Shown here: in pieces, positions 23,109 through 29,878 of the stretch
How positions within the stretch are numbered: the stretch's first letter is position 1
Layout: the number at the start of each line of letters is the position of its first letter
Assembly: GCA_001801055.1 (NCBI GenBank)
Contig: MGWP01000035.1
Location: 27,918 to 60,236 of the forward strand
DNA from: Gallionellales bacterium GWA2_55_18
GTDB lineage: Bacteria; Pseudomonadota; Gammaproteobacteria; Burkholderiales; Gallionellaceae
DNA length: 32,319 bases
Direction: 5' to 3'
Position numbers and translations under genes: made by a program
The notes under the pieces: generated by a model
Database searches by the model: none
Told to the model about the DNA's origin: nothing
The model's input: the letters and a program-made list of their open reading frames with translations, nothing else

Positions 23109-24017
23109 TTAGATATCATCCATTGCCACGGCCAGCTTGCCGACCCGTCCTTCCACTTCGCGCATCGCGACCTCATGGCGCGGCAAGGCGCCCGCATCCA
23201 GCCCTTGCAAATATTGCTGCATCGAAACCAGTTCATAACCCTGCGCCTGCCATCCTTGCAACAATTGCTCGAAGATCGGCAGCAATTTGCCGCCTTCCAG
23301 TTCGGCATGCAGAGTGAAAACATGGCCGTTTGCGGGAGGTGTAACCGTCAGTTGCAAAATATGCTGTGCGATGTTGTCCAACGTGATGCCGTCACGGTTC
23401 AGCAATTCGTCCAGTGTCGGCAGCGTGGTGGGCAGTTGCGGGCAGGCGATGATCTCGGCTTGCCAGGTGGGAATAAAAGGATGCGCGCTGCGTGTATCGG
23501 AACTGTAGTCGAACCCCATGCGCTGCGTCAGGCGTAGCGCATAACGGTTTGTCTGCCAACCGGCGGCGGCGTGAGCGTGCGGCGCTTCGCCGAAAATTTC
23601 CGTGTAACGATCCACCGCGCGCTGCATTTCGCGACGCGTCCATTCTGCGCCCTTGCCTGTCACATGATCCTGCCAGCGGATATGATCGTAACAATGAATG
23701 CCGGTCTCGAAGCCCGCATCGCGCACGCCGCGCATGATCGCGGCGCATTTCCTGCCGATGTCCGGCCCCGGCAGCAATGTGCCATACAGCAGCGTTTTGA
23801 TGCCGTAGTGCTCCACCACCGAGGTACGCGATACCTTGCCGATGAAGCCGGGGCGGAACACGCGCTTGATCGCGCGCCCGGTGTGGTCGGGGCCGAGCGA
23901 GAAGAAAAAAGTGGCCTGCGCGTTGTGGCGCTGCAGCGCATCCACCAGGCGCGGCACCCCTTCACGCGTACCGCGATAGGTGTCCACATCTATTTTGAGG
24001 GCGAGTTGTTGGGTCAT
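23109..24017 (-). CDS. arnD: ArnD-like deformylase (NodB-type polysaccharide deacetylase)
   Basis: The 302-aa protein resembles E. coli ArnD over most of its length: LALKIDVDTYRGTREGVPRL, ATFFFSLGPDHTGR, FETGIHCYDHIRWQ, AAGWQTNRYAL and DYSSDTRSAHPF. The NodB fold's metal-binding Asp and His residues are visible (D10/D12 region and the HCYDH motif). ArnD removes formyl from undecaprenyl-phosphate-4-formamido-arabinose, at the cytoplasmic side of the inner membrane. It is the last gene of the arn run on the minus strand, 158 bp after the dehydrogenase with a hairpin in between. Confidence 0.9.
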   Translation of the reverse strand: MTQQLALKIDVDTYRGTREGVPRLVDALQRHNAQATFFFSLGPDHTGRAIKRVFRPGFIGKVSRTSVVEHYGIKTLLYGTLLPGPDIGRKCAAIMRGVRDAGFETGIHCYDHIRWQDHVTGKGAEWTRREMQRAVDRYTEIFGEAPHAHAAAGWQTNRYALRLTQRMGFDYSSDTRSAHPFIPTWQAEIIACPQLPTTLPTLDELLNRDGITLDNIAQHILQLTVTPPANGHVFTLHAELEGGKLLPIFEQLLQGWQAQGYELVSMQQYLQGLDAGALPRHEVAMREVEGRVGKLAVAMDDI

Positions 24018-24135
24018 CGTTTATTTTTACCCCCTCTCCCTAACCCTCTGGATGAAACAACTAGCCATTCGACTAAGCTGCCAAAGACCGCAGCCAAGTC
24101 GCTGGTTATCCCGCGAGGGGAGAGGAAATTTACCC

Positions 24136-24156
24136 CCTCCCCCTTGATGGGGGAGG
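24136..24156. repeat. GC-rich hairpin between arnA dehydrogenase gene and arnD
   Basis: CCTCCCCC-TTGAT-GGGGGAGG forms an 8-bp stem. Neighbouring CCCTCTCCC/GGGGAGAGG blocks around 24031-24170 extend the symmetry. It is a REP-like intergenic palindrome inside the arn operon that may tune the arnD transcript level. Confidence 0.6.
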
Positions 24157-24175
24157 GTTGGGGAGAGGGTGATAT

Positions 24176-25216
24176 TCAATCGACCAAGCCGCGCGCTTCA
24201 GCCACCTGGCCGCGATACGCGTCGAATATCTTGCGCAGCGTATCGGCCATGTTGGTGGTCGGTTTCCAGCCGAGTTCCTCGCAGGTATTGGTGATCTTCG
24301 GCACGCGGTTCTGCACATCCTGATACCCGGTGCCGTAATATGCCGCCGAAGTCGTCTCGACGATCTTCACCTTTTTTGCGGAGTCGCGGTACTCGGCATA
24401 TTCGTTGGCCAGCTTGAGCATCATGTCGGCGAGATCGCGGATCGCGTAGTTGTTGGCCGGATTGCCGATGTTATAAATTTTTCCGGAAGCGATGCCATCC
24501 TTGTTGGCGATGATTTTCATCAGCGCGTCGATACCGTCGTCAACGTAAGTGAAAGCGCGCTTCTGGTGCCCGCCATCCACCAGGCTGATGTTTTCGCCGC
24601 GCACGATATGCCCTAGAAATTGCGTCAATACGCGCGAGCTGCCTTCCTTGGGCGTATGGATCGAATCCAGCCCGGAGCCGATCCAGTTGAACGGCCTGAA
24701 CAACGTGAAATTCAATCCTTCCATGCCGTAACCCCAAATCACGCGATCCATCAATTGCTTTGAGCAGGAGTAAATCCAGCGCGGCTTGTTGATCGGGCCG
24801 CAGATCAATTCTGAATTTTCCGGATCGAATTCTTCGTCGTGGCACATGCCGTACACTTCCGAAGTCGACGGAAACACCAGATGCTTGTTGTATTTCACCG
24901 CCGCGCGCACGATCGGCAGGTTGGCCTCGAAGTCCAGCTCGAACACGCGTAGCGGCTGCTTGACGTAAGTGGCTGGTGTGGCGATCGCCACCAGTGGCAG
25001 AATCACATCGCACTTGCGGATGTGATACTCCATCCACTCCTTGTTGATGGTGATGTCGCCCTCGAAGAAGTGAAACCGTTCATGCCCGAGCAGGTCGGTG
25101 ATGCGCTCTGAATTCATGTCCATGCCATACACTTCCCAATCGGTGGTAGCGAGAATGCGGTTGGACAAGTGATGACCGATAAAACCATTCACGCCGAGAA
25201 TCAGTACTTTTTTCAT
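24176..25216 (-). CDS. arnA: UDP-glucuronic acid oxidative decarboxylase (ArnA C-terminal half)
   Basis: The 346-aa short-chain dehydrogenase corresponds to the C-terminal domain of E. coli ArnA. It has the NAD-binding motif VLILGVNGFIGHHLSNRIL and the FEGDITINKEWMEYHIRKCD segment, the catalytic Ser region PSTSEVYGMC, the YSCSKQLMDRVIWGYG (YxxxK-like) region, and FNWIGSGLDS as in ArnA. The reaction is UDP-glucuronate to UDP-4-keto-pentose plus CO2. The ATG at 25216 follows AAGGA by seven bases; an ATG at 25222 is too close to it. It starts 10 bp after the formyltransferase gene, so here ArnA is encoded by two genes. Confidence 0.92.
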   Translation of the reverse strand: MKKVLILGVNGFIGHHLSNRILATTDWEVYGMDMNSERITDLLGHERFHFFEGDITINKEWMEYHIRKCDVILPLVAIATPATYVKQPLRVFELDFEANLPIVRAAVKYNKHLVFPSTSEVYGMCHDEEFDPENSELICGPINKPRWIYSCSKQLMDRVIWGYGMEGLNFTLFRPFNWIGSGLDSIHTPKEGSSRVLTQFLGHIVRGENISLVDGGHQKRAFTYVDDGIDALMKIIANKDGIASGKIYNIGNPANNYAIRDLADMMLKLANEYAEYRDSAKKVKIVETTSAAYYGTGYQDVQNRVPKITNTCEELGWKPTTNMADTLRKIFDAYRGQVAEARGLVD

Positions 25217-25226
25217 TGCCATTTCC

Positions 25227-26147
25227 TTAACGATTGAATTCAAATTTTGCCGTGCCATGCTGTACGGCGAATTCCGCCGCACTCATTGCAATTCCATCCA
25301 GTTCGAAGCGCACCACGCGCAGCACGCCCTGCCCGCAGATCGCATAGGCCTTGCCATCCTTCACATAGAACGCCGGGTTTTCACCCGAAACCTCGCAGCC
25401 CGTTACCAGCGTTTGCAGGATGCGCAGCGGCTTGCCCAGCAGTTGCGTGGTCGCGCCCGGATACGGCGGAGCCACGGCGCGCACCAGGTTGTGTATCTGC
25501 TGCGCGCTTTGCGACCAGTCGATGACGCCGTCTTCCGCCTTGCGCCCGCCGAAATATGCGCCCTTGCTCAAGTCCTGTTTGACCGCCTGCGCCTTGCCTG
25601 CCAGCAATGCGGGCAGCACGCCGTTCAGCGCGATCTCCGCCGCCACCGTCACTTTCTGGAACACCTGCAACGCGGTATCGTCGGGCAGGATCGGCACCGC
25701 CTGCTGCGCGACGATGTCGCCGTTATCCGGCTTTTCCGTCATGTAATGCAGCGTCGCGCCGGTTTCCGTTTCGCCGTGGATGATCGCCCAGTTCACCGGC
25801 ACGCGACCGCGGTATTTCGGCAGCAGCGAGCCGTGCATGTTCAACGCGCCATGCTTGGGAATCTCCAGCAATTCGCGCTTGAGCATCTCGCGGTAATAGA
25901 ACGAAAAAAAGAAATCCGGCTGCAACGCGCGTATCTGTTCCACTACCTCCGGCGTATTCGGATTGTCCGGCGTGATCGCCGGAATGCCGTGCAGCGAGGC
26001 CAGTTCCGCCACGCTGTCGAACCAGATGTTTTCCTTCGGGTTGTCGCGGTGCGTGACCAGCAGCGCGACCTCCACGCCGTGTGCGAGCAGGACGGATAAG
26101 CATCTATAGCCAACGTTGTGGTAAGCGAAAACGATTGCGCGACTCAT
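25227..26147 (-). CDS. arnA: UDP-Ara4N formyltransferase (ArnA N-terminal half)
   Basis: The 306-aa protein matches the N-terminal domain of ArnA: IVFAYHNVGYRCLSVLL, LLVTHRDNPKE, FSFYYREML, MHGSLLPKYRGRVPVNWA with the catalytic His/Asn region, and GETETGATLHYMTEKPDNGD. It formylates UDP-4-amino-4-deoxy-arabinose with N10-formyl-THF. The C-terminal OB-like part is also present (VRAVAPPYPGATTQLLG). No strong Shine-Dalgarno is visible before the ATG at 26147. A palindromic repeat separates it from arnC upstream. Confidence 0.92.
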   Translation of the reverse strand: MSRAIVFAYHNVGYRCLSVLLAHGVEVALLVTHRDNPKENIWFDSVAELASLHGIPAITPDNPNTPEVVEQIRALQPDFFFSFYYREMLKRELLEIPKHGALNMHGSLLPKYRGRVPVNWAIIHGETETGATLHYMTEKPDNGDIVAQQAVPILPDDTALQVFQKVTVAAEIALNGVLPALLAGKAQAVKQDLSKGAYFGGRKAEDGVIDWSQSAQQIHNLVRAVAPPYPGATTQLLGKPLRILQTLVTGCEVSGENPAFYVKDGKAYAICGQGVLRVVRFELDGIAMSAAEFAVQHGTAKFEFNR

Positions 26148-26164
26148 ACTGAAGGTAAACCAAA

Positions 26165-26238
26165 AACCCCTCCCAGCCTCCCCTTGTCAGGGGAGGAGCT
26201 TTGCTCTCCCACTGACAAGGGGGAGTTGGAGGGGGTTT
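26165..26238. repeat. Long imperfect palindrome between arnC and the formyltransferase gene
   Basis: The left arm 26165-26190 and right arm 26212-26238 pair imperfectly (core CCCCTTGTCAG/CTGACAAGGGG, outer AACCCC/GGGGGTT), with a GGAGGAGCTTTGCTCTCCCA-like inner hairpin. It is an intercistronic palindrome similar in style to the one at 24136. Confidence 0.7.
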
Positions 26239-26241
26239 TAC

Positions 26242-27252
26242 TCATTCCTGGCTATCCGAAAACAAAGAAGGATGCGCCGCATCTTCACTCGGCTTTGCCC
26301 TTCGCCCTTTGCCCTTTTCCTGTTTTTCCAGCACCGCCTCCACCAGATAGCGCGGTCGATGACGCACCTGCTGGTAGATGCGCCCGATGTATTCGCCGAG
26401 CAGGCCGATACCGAACAGCGCGATACCGATCAGGAAGAACATCAGCGCAAATAAAGTGAACAGGCCTTCCGCTTCCGGGCCAATCACCAGGCGACGTATC
26501 ACCAGAAACACGAAGAACAGGCCGGAAAGCACCGAGATCAGCATCCCGGCCATCGAAAACATTTGCAACGGCACCAGCGAAAAACTGGTCATCAAATCAA
26601 AGTTGAGGCGGATCAAGCTGTACAGCGAATACTTCGATTCGCCCGCAGTGCGCTCCTCATGCCCCACCACCACTTCGGCGGGATTGCGCGCAAAGGTGTA
26701 GGCCAGCGCCGGGATGAAAGTGCTCACCTCCTTGCAACTGTTTACCGCATCGACGATGTGGCGGTCGTAGGCACGGAACATGCAGCCCTGATCGGTCATC
26801 TTGATACGCGTGATGCGTTCGCGCAGCCCGTTCATCGCGCGCGATGCAACATGCCGCCACCAGCTATCGCTGCGCTGCCTGCGGATCGAGCCGACGTAAT
26901 CGTGGCCCTCGTCCATCTTTGCCAGTAGCAGTCCGGTATCCTCCGGCGGATTCTGTAGATCCGCATCCAGCGTCACCACGCGCTGCCCGCGGCTGTGCTC
27001 GAAACCCGCCATGATCGCCATATGCTGGCCGAAGTTACCGTTGAACAGAATCACCCGTGTCACATCGGGGCGCGCCTGAAACTGCTCGCGCAGAAGCGCG
27101 GCGGAGCGATCGCGGCTGCCGTCGTTGACGAACAGAATCTCATAGGAAATGCCGAGCTTGTCCAGTGCCGGATATAGCCGGTCGAACAATGCCTGCAAGC
27201 CCTGCTCTTCGTTATAAACGGGAATGACGACGGAAAGTTGTGGATTGCTCAT
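26242..27252 (-). CDS. arnC: Undecaprenyl-phosphate formamido-arabinose transferase (ArnC-like GT2)
   Basis: The 336-aa protein has a GT-A domain (LSVVIPVYNEEQGLQALFDR; NDGSRDRSA; VVTLDADLQNPPED with the metal-binding Asp; QGCMFRAYDR) and two C-terminal transmembrane helices (MLISVLSGLFFVFLVIRRLV and LFALMFFLIGIALFGIGLLG), ending in GEYIGRIYQQVRHRPRY. This is the ArnC/DPMS layout. ArnC moves Ara4-formyl-N from UDP to undecaprenyl phosphate at the inner membrane. The ATG at 27252 (MSNPQLSVVI) fits; the frame runs nine codons further upstream. It is the first gene of the arn run here; arnB is not upstream. Confidence 0.9.
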   Translation of the reverse strand: MSNPQLSVVIPVYNEEQGLQALFDRLYPALDKLGISYEILFVNDGSRDRSAALLREQFQARPDVTRVILFNGNFGQHMAIMAGFEHSRGQRVVTLDADLQNPPEDTGLLLAKMDEGHDYVGSIRRQRSDSWWRHVASRAMNGLRERITRIKMTDQGCMFRAYDRHIVDAVNSCKEVSTFIPALAYTFARNPAEVVVGHEERTAGESKYSLYSLIRLNFDLMTSFSLVPLQMFSMAGMLISVLSGLFFVFLVIRRLVIGPEAEGLFTLFALMFFLIGIALFGIGLLGEYIGRIYQQVRHRPRYLVEAVLEKQEKGKGRRAKPSEDAAHPSLFSDSQE

Positions 27253-27378
27253 GGGGCGGCATTTTACCGCATGGGGCACGGTTAGCGAAATCTGGAATTG
27301 TTTGGCAAGTTGGGTAGCTGCACGCTTAGACCAACCATACCTGAGCCTGTATTTAGTTCCGGTTTGTCCAACTTGGGT

Positions 27379-28380
27379 TCAGAAAAAACGCTGGCGCGCA
27401 TCGACAGGTATATCCATCCCTGTCGCTTGCGCACGCTGCAACAACTCCCAGTAGTAACGATAGGAGGCGCGGTCATGCAGCTTGCCTTCATGCTGGATAG
27501 GCCCCCAGGCCGCATCCTGGGCGGCGATAAGCAGAGCGGCCGCTTCATCGACTTCGGCGAAATCCGGGCGCATGGCTTCGACGATGGGCTGGATCTGGGC
27601 CGGATGGATGCTCCACATGCGCAGGAAACCGAGTTCCTGCCGGGCACGGCGCGCGTCTTCCCGCACCACATTGGTATCGCGGATTTCGGTGGTGACGTTG
27701 TGGCTGGGCACGACGCCGTTGCCGAGAGCGGCGGCAGCGATCGCGCACTTGGCGCGTACCACCAGCGCATGATCGAACTGTCCGGGCGAGCGCATCGCGG
27801 CGGCTGGAATCGCGCCGTGATGCGCCGAGACGAAGTCCATCAGGCCAAAGTCGAGAACTTCGACGTGAGGCAAGCGGGCGATTTCCCATACTTCATGCAG
27901 CGCGCCGGGTGTCTCGATCAACACATGGACAGGTATCTCGCGGGCAATGCCGAGGCGGTTTCTCAGTTCGTCGAGCGCGGCGATCTGCACCGCAACATCT
28001 TGTGTATTTTCCGGTTTGGGCAATACGATGTAGGCCACGCGCTGCCCGGCCCGGCTGATGACGATATCCAGTTCGTCGCGCCAAACCGGGTGCCTGACAT
28101 CGTGGATGCGGACGCCGATGCGGTCAAAGCGGTTCTCGCCGGACAGGATCAGCGCTGCAATCATCTCCGCATGTTCGCGCTCCCTGCCTGCGGGTGCACC
28201 GTCCTCGCAATCGGCGGTGATATCGAAAATGGAGCGCCCATCAACCGATAATTCGGCCTGAATCTGGAGCGCTTTTTTCAGCAGCTTTTCACTGCCCGCA
28301 AAATGCTCGCAAGCGGCCAGCATGGGAAATGGCCGGTTGCCCGGGTAAAGCACATCGGAGGGGTGAAAGAGATTGTTCAT
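27379..28380 (-). CDS. HpcH/HpaI-family CoA-ester lyase (CitE/malyl-CoA lyase-like)
   Basis: The 333-aa TIM-barrel protein has SIFDITADCEDGAPAG (substrate/metal Asp/Glu region), YIVLPKPENTQDV, VHVLIETPGALHEV (metal-binding Glu) and GLMDFVSAHHG. Family members cleave or form C-C bonds in malyl-CoA, citramalyl-CoA or beta-methylmalyl-CoA. The real substrate is not evident from sequence alone. The ATG at 28380 was chosen as the family-like start (MNNLFHPSDVLYPG). It lies 126 bp upstream of arnC on the same strand, but nothing links it to lipid A modification. Confidence 0.87.
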   Translation of the reverse strand: MNNLFHPSDVLYPGNRPFPMLAACEHFAGSEKLLKKALQIQAELSVDGRSIFDITADCEDGAPAGREREHAEMIAALILSGENRFDRIGVRIHDVRHPVWRDELDIVISRAGQRVAYIVLPKPENTQDVAVQIAALDELRNRLGIAREIPVHVLIETPGALHEVWEIARLPHVEVLDFGLMDFVSAHHGAIPAAAMRSPGQFDHALVVRAKCAIAAAALGNGVVPSHNVTTEIRDTNVVREDARRARQELGFLRMWSIHPAQIQPIVEAMRPDFAEVDEAAALLIAAQDAAWGPIQHEGKLHDRASYRYYWELLQRAQATGMDIPVDARQRFF

Positions 28381-28512
28381 TCGGAGAGATTCCAAAAAAT
28401 GGCGAGTGTCAATAAAATAATATCATATTGCAGCAGCCTCAATTTTGCATGACAAGCGGTGGACGAGTGTCGGCAATGTGTTTGCTTGAGACGGTGCTGA
28501 AGTTTTGGCCGT

Positions 28513-28538
28513 GTTAATGAAAAACGTTAATGAAAAAC
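28513..28538. repeat. Tandem 13-bp repeat upstream of the ATPase gene
   Basis: GTTAATGAAAAAC occurs twice in direct succession (28513-28525 and 28526-28538), just before the 48-bp palindrome. It could be a regulator binding array or a scar of replication slippage. Confidence 0.75.
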
Positions 28539-28554
28539 TAGACAAATTCAAAAA

Positions 28555-28602
28555 TAGCCTGTAACGTCGCTGAGTAAATTTACTCAGTGACGTTACAGGC
28601 TA
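28555..28602. promoter_or_regulatory. 48-bp near-perfect palindrome ending in the ATPase start codon
   Basis: The arms 28555-28578 and 28579-28602 match at 23 of 24 positions with no loop (TAGCCTGTAACGTC... mirrored into ...GACGTTACAGGCTA). The last base is the A of the ATPase ATG. As DNA it is an extended operator-like or cruciform site. As RNA it would fold a hairpin directly against the start codon, with no Shine-Dalgarno exposed. Confidence 0.85.
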
Positions 28603-29873
28603 TGAAATACACAAGACCTGAAGAGGCAAAACTCAAGCAGAGGCTCTCTGAGTCCGTGCGGTTTATCAATATTCTGGCGGGGCCTCGGCAAGTGGGAAAA
28701 ACCACGATTATCAGAGACTTGATTCCGCCAAATTCACCTCAAGGTTTTTACATTTCAGTCGATGAAGAGGCTGTGGTATCCCCATTCAGCAAATCGGGCA
28801 ATGCTGTTTCTCCTCCGCAAAAAAGAGATGCGGAATGGTTGCGATACTATTGGCATGAGGCACGCAATCGGGCGAGTAAGTGGGCGGAAATTCGTTTTCG
28901 GGATAGTGCCACTACTCAAAATGAACCCTATATATTTGCCGTCGATGAAATCCAGAAAATCGAGCAATGGTCGGAAATTGTTAAAGGCTTGTGGGATGAA
29001 GACCGCGCCAGCAGCCTCAACATGCATGTTGTACTGCTCGGTTCCGCTCCGTTGCTCATCCAAAAAGGCTTATCCGAGAGCTTGGCCGGGCGTTATGAGT
29101 TAATGCCCGTCACTCATTGGGGCTTTGCCGAAATGCAGCAGGCATTCGATTTCAGCCTTGAGGAGTTCATTTATTTTGGCGGTTATCCGGGCAGCGCTTC
29201 GCTTATACACGACGAGTCGCGCTGGCGCAGTTATGTGAAAGAAAGCCTGATCCAACCAAATATCGAAAAAGACATTCTACAAATGGTGCGCATTAAAAAT
29301 CCGGCTCTGCTCAAGCAGTTGTTTGAACTGGGTTGCCATTATTCCGGCCAGGAATTGTCGCTCACAAAAATGATCGCGGAGTTGAATGAAGCCAAGCACA
29401 CAGTAACGCTTGCTGACTATTTGCAATTATTGATGCAGGCAAAATTATTGGCCGGACTGCATAAATATGCGGCGAAAGAAATACGTAAACGAAACTCTGT
29501 ACCCAAGCTCATCATATTCAACACCGCGCTGATGTCCGCCATCCAGGATTACACCTTTGCCGAAGCTCAGGCCGACCGCAGCTATTGGGGCAGGTTGGTG
29601 GAAAGCAGCGTCGGCGCGCATCTGCTCAACACTTGTGACAACGATACACAGGTTCACTATTGGCGTGATGGGGCGGATGAAATTGATTTCGTTCTAACCA
29701 GAGGCAGAAAGCTCGCGGCAATCGAAGTCAAAAGCTCTGCCAGTCCGCGCTACGCGCGCGGGCTGGAAATATTTGCCCAGCGCAATCCTTCCGCCAAAAC
29801 TATTCTGGTCGGTGCGGGTGGTGTTTCGCTTGCGGAATTCTTGTCCTACCCAACCGAACATTGGCTGGGCTAA
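28602..29873 (+). CDS. AAA_14/DUF4143-type ATPase
   Basis: The 423-aa protein has the archaeal-ATPase-like fold. Its Walker A is GPRQVGKTTI (residues 27-36), its Walker B is YIFAVDEIQKIEQW, and the sensor-like VVLLGSAPLL and GGYPGSASL follow. A C-terminal DUF4143 domain carries DEIDFVL (near residue 359) and AAIEVKSSASP, which together resemble the D-ExK core of PD-(D/E)XK nucleases. The ATG at 28602 was preferred to an in-frame GTG at 28587 inside the palindrome. Its stop is 5 bp before a NACHT-like gene, so the two form an operon. Such ATPases are widespread and poorly characterised; a link to defence is inferred from the neighbour. Confidence 0.85.
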   Translation: MKYTRPEEAKLKQRLSESVRFINILAGPRQVGKTTIIRDLIPPNSPQGFYISVDEEAVVSPFSKSGNAVSPPQKRDAEWLRYYWHEARNRASKWAEIRFRDSATTQNEPYIFAVDEIQKIEQWSEIVKGLWDEDRASSLNMHVVLLGSAPLLIQKGLSESLAGRYELMPVTHWGFAEMQQAFDFSLEEFIYFGGYPGSASLIHDESRWRSYVKESLIQPNIEKDILQMVRIKNPALLKQLFELGCHYSGQELSLTKMIAELNEAKHTVTLADYLQLLMQAKLLAGLHKYAAKEIRKRNSVPKLIIFNTALMSAIQDYTFAEAQADRSYWGRLVESSVGAHLLNTCDNDTQVHYWRDGADEIDFVLTRGRKLAAIEVKSSASPRYARGLEIFAQRNPSAKTILVGAGGVSLAEFLSYPTEHWLG

Positions 29874-29878
29874 ACATC

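Noticed and set aside
25257-26099. 280-codon plus-strand open frame
   Set aside because: Shadow of the formyltransferase gene, Arg/Gln/His-rich, no plausible start site or motif.
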